Positions 1 to 13,600 of a DNA stretch of 64,000 nt are shown here, piece after piece. Numbering within the stretch: the stretch's first letter is position 1; every line of letters starts with the position of its first letter. The position numbers and the translations under genes are program-made. Source of the DNA: Congeria kusceri (Eukaryota; Mollusca; Bivalvia; Myida; Dreissenidae); the NCBI GenBank assembly GCA_027627225.1, contig CM051027.1:82909451-82973450 (forward strand). The letters are read 5' to 3'. Below the pieces are notes generated by a model that saw nothing but the letters and a program-made list of their open reading frames with translations, was not told where the DNA came from and did not search any database.

Positions 1-199
1 ATACGTTAATTTACATTCTAACATAATAGGCCTACTCGCTAATTTTTCTAAAGACAAAGAACACAATTATCGTTGTTAAACTAACCAATAAACAAAGCAA
101 AAGTAGTCCTGATTCTGAGCGAAGCATATTAAAATATAGTTCTCATTACAATTGAAAAGACTATTTGTCAAATCATGTAAGAATCAATCTTTCCAGTTT

Positions 200-556
200 T
201 TACCGCTAACCTTTTAAACACCTCCCCAGCTATTGTTAACGGACTACTTTCCATGTATTGAGGTTCACAAACACTTCACAAGCTTTGCCGCGTGCTCTTT
301 TGTGTAAAATAGGTTAAGTTGGTTAACCGTTAATCATTTGATGTCCAAGAGCAATGACTGGATAAAACACTAGAGTAATTGGAATTTGAATGACATTTTT
401 GGAAACATCATTGATTACACTCACACGTTTAACAGGTAATCTAGTTTACACATGAGAGCACGAGGTAAAGCTTGTGGATTGCCCGTGAAGCTCGGTATTG
501 TAAATTAATCCTTTCACAATAGCTGGGATGATGTTTAAAATGCTAGTGGCAAACAG
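200..556. mobile_element. MITE-like inverted-repeat element
   Basis: The left arm has CCAGCTATTGTTAACGGAC; the right arm has the complement pattern AATCCTTTCACAATAGCTGG. Related sequence recurs at 17510-17695 and 37620-37850, so it is a dispersed family. No open frame. Confidence 0.5.
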
Positions 557-576
557 TTAGAAAGGTCTATTCTTAC

Positions 577-905
577 ATGATACTCGCTAATTTTTCTATA
601 AATAAAGAACAAAATGTTCGTTGTTAAACGACACAATAAACAACTTAAACAACGCAAAAAGTCCCGATTCTGAGTAATAAGTAGTTTCAATTACAATTGC
701 CAAAAAATATGTCAAATTATGTAAGAATCGAACAAATTTTCGTATTTTCGTTGTTTATCGGCCAATAAACAACCCTTTGTCATTCTGATGCGTGGCTATT
801 AAACAACTTGGACTAACGCCCTCGTGGTTTTATTCCTACGCATCAAAACTCCTTATTGTTGTTTATTGGTCGATAAACAATGATAAATCGAAAATTATTT
901 CTAAA
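577..905. mobile_element. Palindromic MITE family, copy 1
   Basis: Contains TACTCGCTAATTTTTCTA and CCGATTCTGAG, then a palindrome with arms TTGTTTATCGGCCAATAAAC and GTTTATTGGTCGATAAAC around GATGCGT and ACGCATC. Copies: 30-185 (left part only), 3580-3732 (palindrome only) and 4730-5062. Confidence 0.65.
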
Positions 906-1130
906 TTATAAAAGTTGTTTATGATCAAAAATAAATCATACGCTAAAAAGCAATCGTTCACTGACTCTGTCGACCTGCATTAATTTTCACATCAGTAGAA
1001 TTTTGACAAAAAATGGATATAACGTGTGCGACTTAAGTTTTGTTAGCCCACTGAACTATATGCATATGCTTTTGCGGTCATCAAGGCCCTATAAGTACGC
1101 TTACACTTATAGATACCGTTCTTGAGGTTA

Positions 1131-1245
1131 AAATGCTAAAGAAAAAGTTAAAATTAAACAGACATTCCATTAACCCGAGGGTTCGCTAATGAAAAAGTTT
1201 AAATTAAACAGACATTTCATTAACCCGAGAGGTTCGCTAACTTGC
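1131..1245. repeat. Two-copy ~55-bp tandem duplication
   Basis: AAATTAAACAGACATT(C/T)CATT and CCCGAG(A)GGTTCGCTAA occur twice in succession. I see nothing else between 905 and 1585. Confidence 0.8.
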
Positions 1246-1584
1246 TTGTATTAAAATTTATAAGCAATTACCAAAACATAAACAAGAGTTATTAATGAAA
1301 GTTTGAATTGTTTATGTGATTCAACTTACTTGGGAAGCAGTCTTCAGCCGTTATAGTAACGGAGGGGTCCACCTCTGCAATTAATATCGTTCATTTCCAT
1401 TTAGTTGAGGTATAAAAAGTGTGGAAATAAAGCACTATATAACTAGAATTGTCACATGAGTGACGGATATACCCCCACAATATGGCCTTGTCACAAAACT
1501 ATGGCATCCATTCGAAAGACATGGACAGAGAGAGAATGCTTTAATTTGTGAATGGTCAACAGTGTATTTGGATACATTTAATTT

Positions 1585-2300
1585 CAATAGAAGCTATAGC
1601 TCTGTCAACATTTTGTGGTTTGTAACCAAAGTTGAACTTAATCTGTATTTTATGATGATACACCTAGGTACCAAAAAGAATTTAAATATGTGAAGCCTTT
1701 CATTAGTTAGTGCCCATGTTTTTCGGGAATTTAAGTCAAAAAGGGGCCATAACTGTGTCAAAATTTAGTGGTTTGTAAGCAAAGCCGAACTTGACCTGTA
1801 TTTTATGATGCTACACATGTGTACCAATAATTATTTAAATATGTCAAGCCATTGTTAAGTTATCGTCAGGAAAGTATGTTTTTATGGAATTTAAGTCAAA
1901 TTAAGGGCCACAACTCTGTCCAAATTTAGTGGTTTAAAACCGAAGTCGAACTTGACCCGTATTTTATGATGCTACACATGTATACCAAGAATTATTTCAA
2001 TATGTCAAGCCATTCTTGAATTATCGTCCGGAAATCAAGTTTTTTTATGGAATTGTAAGTCAAAAAGGGGCCATAACTCTGTCAAAATATAGTGGTTTGT
2101 AACCAACATCGAACTTGACCTGTAGTCTATGATGTTACACATGTGTACCAAAAGTTATTTGAATATGTCGAACCTTTCTTGAGTTATCATCCGGAAACGA
2201 AAAACCAACAGACCGACAGACCGACGGACCGACAGGCCGACGGACCGACAAGCTCACTCCTATATACCCCCCCCCCCAACTTCGTTTGTTGGGGTATAAT
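1585..2300 (+). mobile_element. Pearl-like tandem-core element A
   Basis: About four copies of a ~160-bp core (GGGGCCATAACTCTGTC ... GTGGTTTGTAACC ... TACACATGTGTACC), then a short CCGACGGACCGACAG microsatellite and a terminal stem-loop (TATACCCC ... GGGGTATA) ending near 2300. The plan of a tandem ~160-bp core plus tetranucleotide tract is that of bivalve 'pearl' elements. No coding capacity. Confidence 0.6.
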
Positions 2301-2516
2301 TAATTTAATACGCACTTGTTATTTTTGAGATTGTTAACGGTGCCCATCAAACAGTAACACAGAAACACAGTAACATTAAAGATGCGTCAATAAAAACAGA
2401 CCTCGACTAGAATGTATTTACTAATTTCATAGAATATTTGTGTATACAGATATATACCTATTATGATTATGATGCGGTGTGTACCAGAAATTACAATGTG
2501 TACTTGTTTAATCACG

Positions 2517-2591
2517 GGAGGACGGACGGGCAGACAGACAGACAGACAGATCGACAGACAGACAGACAGACGGACAGACAGACAACAGACG

Positions 2592-2651
<60 letters not shown>

Positions 2652-2652
2652 T
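2517..2652. repeat. (CAGA)n microsatellite
   Basis: Over 130 bp of GACA/GACG tetranucleotide repeats with a few interruptions. Open frames across it are meaningless. Confidence 0.95.
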
Positions 2653-2672
2653 GTGATTTGAATTTAATTGGC

Positions 2673-2934
2673 TGATTGTTTTTGTTTCGTTAAGGAATTT
2701 CTACCTTACTGGTGTCTGATTGTTTTTGTTTCGTTAAGGAATTTCTACCTTATTGTTGTCTGATTGTTTTTGTTTCGTTAAGGAATTTCTACCTTATTGC
2801 TGTCTGATTGTTTTTGTTTTGTTAAGGAATTTCTAACTTATTGTTGTCTGATTGATTTTGTTTCGTTAAGGACTTTCTACCTTATTGTTGTCTGATTGTT
2901 TTTGTTTTATTCAGGAATTTCTACCTTATTGTTT
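2673..2934. repeat. 44-bp tandem repeat, six units
   Basis: The unit begins TGATTGTTTTTGTTTCGTTA and continues AGGAATTTCTACCTTATTG. Six near-identical copies directly follow the CAGA microsatellite. Confidence 0.9.
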
Positions 2935-3579
2935 TGAGCCCATAAATTATAAATAGTTTTCAGATACGATAGCGATAAATCTTTTCAAATGACGCTAAGA
3001 ATTTTAATGCCACGTTACAACAAGACTATAACTCTTTCTTGCAATAAAATGACGGCAATGCGCTTTCTAACAACAGATCAGCAAACATATTTAGTTTTTT
3101 TTAAATTTCACGTGAAAGAATAATCAGTAAACATAAATCTATGAAACATAAAAATACGATGGAAGCATAAAAGTATGCATGTTTGGACGTATTCGTGTCA
3201 AATATAGGAAGTTAATATTAACATTAATGCACGTATGCATTTAAACTGCATTGAATCCTTTTTCTGTGTTCGATGGTGGGAAAAGCATTCAGATAAAAGC
3301 TACGATCACGTATATTATAACGCTCAAGAATCTCTATATCGATACCGGGGGAGTGGGGTATGTTCACATTCCAAACACGTTAGTCACGTGAAATGGGTTC
3401 CACGTGTACGCAACTTCCATGCGGTAGGCGACAGGGTGGGAATGCATTGTAGCAAAGCTAACCGGAGGAAGGAGCACTTATTTTGGTCTGGGTTATGATT
3501 AAAGGAAAACCAACTTCTTCTTATTGAGCGATATTTTAAAACCATGATAACTTTATATGAACTGCGTTGTATATTTAAG

Positions 3580-3732
3580 AAATAATTTTCGATTTATCGT
3601 TGTTTATCGGCCAATAAAACAATTTGGAGATCTGATGCGTAGAATTAAACCACGATCGTTGTGTTAAACTCCAAATCGTTGGTTATTGGCCGATAAACAA
3701 CGACAAATCGAATATATTTCTTAAATCATATA
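3580..3732. mobile_element. Palindromic MITE family, copy 2
   Basis: Only the palindromic half: CGTTGTTTATCGGCCAATAA on the left and TTATTGGCCGATAAACAACG on the right, spaced about 80 bp. Confidence 0.6.
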
Positions 3733-3984
3733 TAATCAACTCAAAATTATTTCTTAAATCATATATTTTGTCATGATATATTTTGTAATTATAGCGGACA
3801 AATGTGTTTTTTTTTTTTTTTGGCATCTTGATTCCAGAATTCAAACGTCTTTTACCACAACAAAGTACCGGTAGTTTAAGTCATTTGCTTTCATGCATTT
3901 GTAACGAAAATGGAAGAACAAGAAACAGATGCGTATTGCATTAAGTGAAAGAAAACACATGTATTAAAGGAGAACAGCCAATGC

Positions 3985-4165
3985 AATTTCTAGTTAAGTG
4001 TGTGTCAATCACATAGTGGCAACCATGCACTGGACGGGTTACGGATTGAAAACCCCTGGGTTCAAAATCCACTCCTGTGGAGAAAGACCCTGTTTTGTAC
4101 CAAAATCCCCCCAATAACACTGCAAATGGTAACAAATCCGTGACTGCAGGTGCGGTTCGGTAAAA
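3985..4165 (+). repeat. Degenerate tRNA-like SINE fragment
   Basis: GTGGCAACCATGCACTGG resembles a decayed A box region and GGGTTCAAAATCC a decayed B box. Too altered to assign a parent tRNA. Confidence 0.3.
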
Positions 4166-4189
4166 CTGTGTCAATTCTGAGGGATATTT

Positions 4190-4440
4190 TAATCAAGGGG
4201 ATGATCAAATGTATCTCTGGGGCCCGTACTCACCAACCCATGCTTACTTAAGAATAAAGAATAGACATAATAGATTCAATAAAAACAATCCTTGAGTGTT
4301 TGCAAATATGCTGATTTCGGTGTCGCTTATGCCATTAACAAATCGTTCTAAATAAAACAAAGCAATATAATCAGAGTTAGATAACACGAGGTAAGATTCT
4401 AATTAACGGCCTTTTTGGAACACAACAGTTTTTGAAGAAT
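4190..4440. repeat. Dispersed repeat shared with 54240-54470
   Basis: ACTCACCAACCCATGCTTAC, AAGAATAAAGAATAGAC and TGTCGCTTATGCCATTAAC recur in the same order and orientation at 54240-54470. Each copy lies just beyond the 3' end of a minus-strand gene. Confidence 0.6.
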
Positions 4441-4451
4441 ATTATTTATGC

Positions 4452-4678
4452 TTAAATCTTAAGACTAAGATTAAGTTGGTGAATTTGGACCCAGGACTCC
4501 CTACCGGAACAGATGCTGCTGGCAAGGTCCGGGATGGCGTACGGGAGGCCGTCGGCGAACTTGCCCATGGAGAAGAGGCGGCAGTAGTCCGTGCTGATCT
4601 GGGGAAAGTCCTCACTGGTGCCGTTGGCCGACAGGGCGTACATCAGGATATTGGCCGCCTTGGCTTTGGTGGCAGCGT
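4452..4678 (-). CDS. Gene 1 exon 5: C-terminal vWA and stop
   Basis: The acceptor is GTTTCCAG, entered in phase 1. The exon encodes about 75 residues ending SSICSG and a short non-homologous tail before TAA at 4452. It is distinctly GC-richer than its surroundings. The paralogue continues from the equivalent position into an intron and chitin-binding exons; here the frame simply runs to a stop. Confidence 0.75.
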
Positions 4679-7600
4679 CTGGAAACGAACGATATGAAAT
4701 CGTTATGGCGTTGGTGATATATTCTAACATGATACTCGCTAATTTTTCTATAGACAAAGAACAAAATTATCGTTATAAAACTACCCATAAACAACGCGAA
4801 AAGAAGTCTCGATTCTGAACGGAGCATAGTAAAAAGTAGTTCCAATTACAATTGCAAAAATATATATTTCAAATCATTTTAGAATCGAACTAATTTTCGC
4901 ATTATCGTTGTTTATCGGCCAATAAACAGCTCTGTGTCGTTCTGATGCGTAGCTATTAAAAACTCTGGCGAACGCCTTCGTGGTTTAATTCCTATGCATC
5001 AGAACTCCAAATCGTTGTTTATTAGCCGATAAACAACGATAAATCGAAAATTATTTCTTAATTGTGCAATATTGTATACCCAAATACTCGTATGCAGATA
5101 GGATTCGATTAAGAGACTCCTGTATACAATTGCGTCACCTTTTTTAGACGTTTTTAGAAGCTAAGGATGTAGGGCTAAAAAAAATAATGATTTGTTTCTC
5201 AGGCAGCGCCGCAACGTTTTTATATGGCCCGCCACGAATTTGATTTAATGCCAAAAAAAAATTATTAACTATTTTTTTATGATCGCTCCCGGGTTTTAAA
5301 GGAGCAGTCCAGAAATATGTTTATAAAAATAAAACTTTGCAGAAAGTGTTTATAATGGGCATGTTACCGAACAAAATACAAACACTACGCATTGAAATCT
5401 GTGAATTATTAACATTTTGGTAACTTGCTATCGTCTATTTTGTGTATGCGATAAATGGTGATGATTCTGGAGAAAACAAACATGTACATTATAGTATATT
5501 CCGTTCGTACCAAGTGCTTTTCGTAAATAAGAAACAGATTTCGGACGAATAAACACTATAAACGCTCATAAGAACCATTACTTAAATTACGATGTATTGA
5601 ATTTGATCCCATAAACAGCGGCTTAAACTTAAACGAATCCGCATTTTAACATAGCGGAAGAAGAGTTACCCGGTGGAGATTTCGGTATTTCCAGTAACTT
5701 CTTCCTGTCTGATTTAATTATATAAATAGGATAGACACAAATTGTGAAATACTGTGTAAATTTGGAAAAAAAATCATATTCGACTGGGAACCTTTATAAA
5801 TATCGTCTATTTGTTGATTTAAACTTTTGTTTCGTAGATGCTTTTGCTTGTGTAATAGCATTCCATATGTTTTGAAGAAAATATGTGTCAATATAAGTCC
5901 TATGGAAACAAACGAAAATGCCAGCTGCATTGACAAGTGTTTATTTTCCTTTCCAAACATTATTGGTTATTTATTGCAAAAATAATTCCTATTTTTGAAA
6001 GTTATAAAAATTTGAATTACGAAACGTTAAATTCAATAAACAAAAGTACTTTAATGGTGATGGTATATCAATTTGAAGGCACTTCTGTTAATTATGAACA
6101 TTCAATTTGATTGTCTTTTTACGTCAGTTTCCATAAATGACCGTTTGTGATTAATAAATCTATATTTAGACTTTTATAAAAAGGGATGCTTATATGTTAT
6201 TAAAACTAAAATGTCTTTAATTTGTACTTATTTACTTATTTTAATAAGCCATTGCATAGTGCCAATATAAAAGAGTAGGAGAAAAGTAAATAAATACTTA
6301 AAACAAAACAAATTAGCCCTCCCTCCTGATTTTTTGGAAAAAGTGCCTGAGAAACTATTCATTTTTTTTTTAGCCTCATGGCTATGATTTTCGGCGAAAA
6401 ATTTTGTTCGGTATTCGGACACATTCACACCCACACCACCCACCCTCCCAATAACATTTTGTCAGGTGGACATACGCCCTTCCCAGGCATTTGCCAACCC
6501 AGATAATTATATGCCATCTCGCTATTTTTAAACTATGTTATAAATCCTATATCTTTACAGCTTTTAGGATAATGCAACTTGACAAATTGCATTAAAGTGT
6601 AAAAGGAATAATAAAGCAATTGCAAACAAAGCGTCCTTACTAAATTAGCGGATGATCTATTACTCATAAAGGCAAATAGCAAAAATGGCATGTAGCAAAC
6701 ACTGACAGTATTAAGATGTAATACAATTTGCGCATTTATGGTGTCCATCAATATTCCTTCTGTGGCGGTATATACATGTAGTTAGCAATTCGAAATCATT
6801 TACAAGGCATTTCAATTGTAACGTTTTAACAATTTTATATCAGTTTTGACTGCGATTCCATGCACAAAATGTACAAATACGTCGCTGGGCTATTTTAATG
6901 TCTTTACTCTGTAAGATCTTTATGACTTTATGACTTCTAATGTCTAAAAGTATCTAAAACGCATAATTTTCTGAGAAATGACTATCATTAATTCACCGAT
7001 CCATCTCTTCCCGTTACAACACCAGGGTGTTGCGCATTTGTCTGAAACATTGCAAATTATGATTGATCCGTGCAAGAAAATATGCATCCTGACCTTTTCA
7101 ATTTTTAAATTGAAATCTTCAAGCACAATACACCTTTATTTTCACAACGACCAATTAAAAAATATGTGTCATTTATATATATTTATATATTCATATATAT
7201 AACACAGATATAGTGTTACAGAATCAGCATTTGAATTGTTATGATTGGACTAAATCTATTTGACATCAAATACCATGTTCGTGTGTATGAGATGAATCCC
7301 AGGAATGCATTGTATCTAAACAGACGTTTTAATTTAAGATTCAATTTTGAAAGATAAACTACGGCGCCCTTTGATGCTTGTCATCAATGCACACTCGATG
7401 CATTGTATAACTACCAATTAAAGTATCCCTGCGAGTCATTTACACCTATTTGAGCTATTGATTTGAGCTAATGCATTCATGTATATTCATAATAGTGTCA
7501 AGCGCTCATGATTATGCATGTAATCATATACTAAAATTAAGTTTAATAGAAACATTGCTTATTTTTTGGAGAATTAAAAATAAACAATACCATATGTCTT

Positions 7601-10600
7601 TATTTTCAGCATGTTTAATATGCGATAAGTTTTCTTCGTAAATTTAAAATATTAATATGATGAAAATGTCACCAAAGTGAATGTCATGTCATTTTCTAAA
7701 ATAATAGCGTTCTTTATTTTTACTTTGCTATACCGGTATGCTGAGTTGCAAATGTCATACAACACGTTACCTACGCGGACTTGCTTGAAAGTTCGAACGT
7801 ACGGACGACTTACTGATGACGTTTCTGACGTTAGTGGGTGGGGAAGGGCCAAACGTGAAGATGATGCCGATATGCCGAGAGGCGGGGCGTAAAATCTGCG
7901 GGCTGTAACCGGCGGGTGGGTGGATAAACATCTGAAAGTATCACCGGCTGAACTGAGTGCAGGCACAGAATCGTTCTTAATCTTGTATATTACAATGAAA
8001 TACATGTACATGCAGTCAAGTGTCTGCTTTACAGGGAATTCTAAAACAAAATGTATCCAACATGCATATTTTCTAGAAGTCGTATAATTTTAATATGTAA
8101 ATACTTAAGTTTATGTTATAAAATTATATTTTGTTCTAAAAATACAATGTATCCGAAGGTCAAACCTAGGTCTAATATTTAAAATACTACATGGCCTTTG
8201 ACATTCCCATATAGCATGTACATTGGCCAGCAAAGTAATGTTACCATACTCACATCTATCATGGTTTCGATCGCCTTGGCAACGTCATTATAGGCGCCCA
8301 GTTCGTGCAAATACTGCATACGTTGAGTGAGAAGCGTCACTCGGGTGTTTATCTGTAAGACCAAGTATGCACAGACACTCGGGTGTTTATCTGTAAGACC
8401 AAGTATGCACAGATACTCGGGTGTTTATCTGTAAGACCAAGAATGCACAGACACTCGGGTGTTTATCTGTAAGACCAAGTATGCACAGACATTCGGGTGT
8501 TTATCTGTAAGACGAAGTATGCACAGACACTCGGGTGTTTATCTGTAAGACGAAGTATGCACAGACATTCGGGTGTTTATATGTAAGACCAAGTATGCAC
8601 AGACATTCGGGTGTTTATCTGTAAGACCAAGTATGCACAGACACTCGGGTGTTTATATGTAGTACCAAGTATGCACAGACACTCGGGTGTTTATATGTAG
8701 TACCAAGTATGCACAGACACTCGGGTGTTTATATGTAAGACCAAGTATGCACAGACACTCGGGTGTTTATCTGTAAGACCAAGTATGCACAGACACTTGG
8801 GTGTTTATATGTAGTACCAAGTATGCACAGACATTCGGGTGTTTATCTGTAAGACGAAGTATGCACAGACATTCGGGTGTTTATCTGTAAGACGAAGTAT
8901 GCGCATACAGTCTGGTGTTAATCTGTAAGATTAGGTATGCACATACACTCGGGTATTTATCTGTAAGACCAAGTGTACACAGACACTAATGTGTCTATAT
9001 GTAAGACCAAGTATGCATATACACTCGAGTGTTTATCTGTAATACCAATTATGCCCAGACACTCGAGTGTTTATCTGTAATACCAATAATGCGCAGATAC
9101 TCGAGTGTTTATCTGTAATACCATGTTTGCACAGACACTCGGGTGTTTATCTGTAAGACGAAGTATGCACAGACACTCGGGTGTTTATCTGTAAGACCAA
9201 GTATGCCCAGACACGCGGGTGTTTATCTGTAAGACCAAGTATGCACAGACACTCGGGTGTGTATATGTAGTACCAAGTATGCACAGACACTCGGGTGTTT
9301 ATATGTAAGACCAAGTATGCACAGACACTCGAGTGTTTATCTGTAAGACCAAGTATGCACAGACACTTGGGTGTTTATCTGTAAGACCAAGTATGCACAG
9401 ACACTCGGGTGTTTATCTGTAAGACCAAGTATGCACAGACACTCGGGTGTTTATCTGTAAGACCAAGTATGCACAGACACTCGGGTGTTTATATGTAAGA
9501 CCAAGTATGCACAGACATTCGGGTGTTTATCTGTAAGACGAAGTATGCACAGACACTCGGGTGTTTATCTGTAAGACGAAGTATGCACAGACATTCGGGT
9601 GTTTATATGTAAGACCAAGTATGCACAGACATTCGGGTGTTTATCTGTAAGACCAAGTATGCACAGTCACTCGGGTGTTTATATGTAAGACCAAGTATGC
9701 ACAGACACTCGGGTGTTTATCTGTAAGACGAAGTATGCACAGACACTCGGGTGTTTATCTGTAAGACCAAGTATGCACAGACACTTGGGTGTTTATATGT
9801 AGTACCAAGTATGCACAGACATTCGGGTGTTTATCTGTAAGACGAAGTATGCACAGACATTCGGGTGTTTATCTGTAAGACGAAGTATGCGCATACAGTC
9901 TGGTGTTAATCTGTAAGATTAGGTATGCACATACACTCGGGTATTTATCTGTAAGACCAAGTGTACACAGACACTAATGTGTCTATATGTAAGACCAAGT
10001 ATGCATATACACTCGAGTGTTTATCTGTAATACCAATTATGCCCAGACACTCGAGTGTTTATCTGTAATACCAATAATGCGCAGATACTCGAGTGTTTAT
10101 CTGTAATACCATGTTTGCACAGACACTCGAGGGTGTATCTGCAGGAACAGGTGTACACAGACACTCAGGTGTTTATCTGTAAGACCAAGTGTACTCAGAC
10201 ACTCGAGTGTTTATCTGTAAGACCAAGTGTACATAGACATTCGGATGTTTATCTGTAATAAAAGTATGCACAGACACTCGGAGATTTATCTGTAAGACTA
10301 AGTATGCACACTCGCTGGGTGTTATCTGTAAGACCAAGTAAGCACAGTCACATGGGTGTTTATCTGTAAAGCAAAGTATGAACAGACACTTGGGTGCTTA
10401 TCTGTAAGACGAAGTGAACACAGACACTTGGTTGTTTATCTCTAAGACCAAGTGTACACAGACACTCGTATGTTTATCTCTAAGACCAAGTATACAAGTA
10501 TACACAGACACTCGGATGTTTATTTCTAAGACCAAGTATACACAGACACTCGGGTCTTAATCTATAAAACCAAGTATACACAGACACTCGAGTGTTTACC

Positions 10601-13600
10601 GGATGTTTATCTGTAAGAGCAAATGTACACAGACACTCGGTTGTTTATCTCTAAGACAAAGTATACACAGAGACATGAGTGTTTATCTGTAAGACCAAGT
10701 ATACACAGTCACTTGGGTGTTTATCTGTAAGACCAAGCGTTAACAGCTGTTGAAAAAGAGCATTTTAAGGTTTTCAAAGTGACAGGTTAATGTTTCGTTG
10801 AAAGAAAAATATTTTCGAATGCTGATGTACAAAGTCAGACTAAATAGGATTTCTATTTAAGGAAAGTATAACACTTTTGAATGAATAATATATAAGTTTC
10901 ACGCAAACTTAATAAATTATGTTTTATTACTTCAATAAATGACAAAAGGGTTATAAATTGTATTAACCAGCATTAATACGACTGTAAAACTGTCCGTAGT
11001 GAGAAAATATGTTTGTCAGAACGTTTAACCTTATAATAACTACATTATTTCACACAAAAAACGTTTGGCTTGCCAAGATTTTAGTCTATTTCATATAGCA
11101 GAAAAACATGAGACAGTGCGAGTTTTCCACTCCAAAGACGCTACATGGGCGTGAAATAACTGGTGGCGCGAGTCAAAACGTTGACTGTTGAACATCAACT
11201 ATCTGTTTATACATCGTTTTACTGAATATGTCACAACTGTGTCAGTTATCATTTACATATAAATATGCAATACCAACTAACAAATGCTGCGAAAGGCTCC
11301 GATGCTGAATTTCAAAGGACAACACAGTATAATATGCACATTAAAAAAAAAAAATCATATACATTTAGGGAAAGATTTAGGATCAAAGAGGTACATGCTG
11401 CTCAAAAGGAGCAGGGGAAATGCCGGATCAAATCTTATAATTTGGTAAATACTGGGTTTTTACCCCTTTAAAGCATCTTATTATGTTTTTGAACATGATA
11501 TTTTCATTTTGTCATTGAATATTTACAAAATAATATTGAATATCAAAAGATATTCAATATTTAATTGTTGACTAGCCCTGGGGTGGCAGCAGGAGGGGGT
11601 GGGGGTGGAAGAGCAGGGTGCAGCACCAATTTCGATCCGGATCTTTGTTTTTACGTGTTACAAACCATCCAATCAGGAGCTAATTAGCACTTACCTCTGT
11701 CCGATTCAACAGCTAACACTTCAAGGTGTGTTGCAAGTCGACGATGAAGATTTCGGAATACAAAATTCCATAACAGACAAATGAAAAAATAGTTCTCAAA
11801 TGTTATCCCTTAACATGAGAAGCCGTAAAATCATTGGCTTAGAAGTAATTACCTGTGTTCGAGTTTTGAAGGGTTGCGGCGTAGCAATTTTGATGGTGTT
11901 CTCGCCATACAGAATCAGACCAATGTTGAACTCCTCCGGATCGATGGCAAAGTACCTTAGGAGGTCGATTAGGTTCTCCTCGAAGATCTGGAATTCGAAC
12001 TCCGACACCTTGCTCGAACCCGGCACAGCGATCACCAGGTCCGCGTGATTGACATGACCACGGCATTGACCTGTGTAGTCATATAGGCATCGAGATTTAA
12101 ATGGTTTATGTGATATAAATACCATAGGCAGTTGAGGGGTAAAATGAAAATTGCACCCCGAGGAGAGTGATGTCAACTGAGGTCGTGGGGAAATATTTAA
12201 TATACCCCTCAACATGCCAATGATACTTATTTGGTTATACCGAACAAATATACTGTTATTCAAAGAAAAAACTAGTTATACATAGTTAACACAGCAAACC
12301 AAGCTCTCATCGTCATTGATTTTTTTAATATATTTTAATAAGCGCCTAGCGATTATTAGCTAGTAGGGAATTCCCGGAAAACTATTATTTTTTAGGCGGG
12401 GTAGATATATATATAACCACGCGCGGGGTATATTACATTCCTACGCAATGGCATATAAAAATTATGCAGGGACAAGATTATGGGATTTTACAATGGGAAA
12501 ACGAAGTGATGTATAATAAAACTATGTGTGAAAGTGTTGACATTAACATTATTTTTTATGGGGCCTGATCTTAGTTACAACGAAACTGTGTTATGTAAGT
12601 ATATGTGGCTTAATTGAATATTGACCTGAACGTGAATAAACATGAAAGCGCCAAATTTACTTTATTGCAAAGAAAATACGGAGAAGAAAAAATGTTGAAA
12701 TTCAGGTCATCTTGCTAGGTTTAAGATATGAACGTTGTTTGATGTTACCGTCTTATGTTACCGTCTTTGATTCAAATCGAAAACAAATGAAATGGGGTTA
12801 TAATTTACTAGTTATAATTTACTAGTTATAATTTACTATTTATAATTTACTAGTTATAATTTACTAGTATCATCCATGTACCTTTGTGAATTTCTAGAAA
12901 TGAAAAAGATGAATAGAGGTTGTGATTCAAAGCATGCTTTACAACTTGCTATGTCTATTATACAAAATGTAGATCTATACTCTATTGGTACACATTCTTT
13001 GCTGTAACTGAATTAGATTCCAATGACAACTTTCCCATATGAGCAAAATAATGGAACTGCTTTTTAAACATTACACAGTTGTACGGTGTTCAGTTATTGA
13101 TCATTGGTGTAGCTGTGCTTACACAGTAGCCTAACAAATGATAAGTCGAGAACAATAAATTGTACTACACACGTATTTTAATTATTTTAACGTTTAGAAG
13201 CATTTCTTGTGGTTTTTCCGCTAGTCATTTCATTCATATATAGAGATATATAGCAGTATTGGCCAAAATAGTAACTGTATCATAAAATGTACATATTTTT
13301 TTATCCTGTATTTCATCTGATGATGGACCAAACCCTTTTTTATTTCTTAATATGTGACATAAATCAACGTCCTATATGCCAACCTGTCATCCATTTATCA
13401 TACCCTTTTAAAAAATACAATAGTCAGCATTTGTCTTTTTGTCAGACCCCAAATTGTACACATATTTCATAAGCACTTTTGCATCTGGCGTGATATTTTC
13501 GGCATTTGCCACGTTTTAAATATGATATGCAAATAGAGCACCGGCATTTCAGCAATGTAATTTTTAACTATCCTTCTTTCCTATCTATTCAGCAACCCCT

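Noticed and set aside
2438..2675. Arg/Gln/Thr/Asp-rich frames
   Set aside because: Translations of the CAGA microsatellite.
1..4400. Missing chitin-binding exons for gene 1
   Set aside because: I looked on the minus strand for a phase-1 acceptor followed by six-cysteine domains and found none; the region is repeats and microsatellite.
7652..8011. 119-codon minus-strand frame
   Set aside because: It overlaps the real exon 4 of gene 1 in another frame; its own translation shows no homology to the vWA paralogue.
10055..10258. 67-codon open frame with repeated Cys/His
   Set aside because: It is the 38-bp satellite read through in one frame.
8338..10740. CRISPR-like array of ~38-bp repeats
   Set aside because: The units are contiguous with no unique spacers, the setting is a eukaryotic intron, and the unit derives from an exon boundary. 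It is a satellite.
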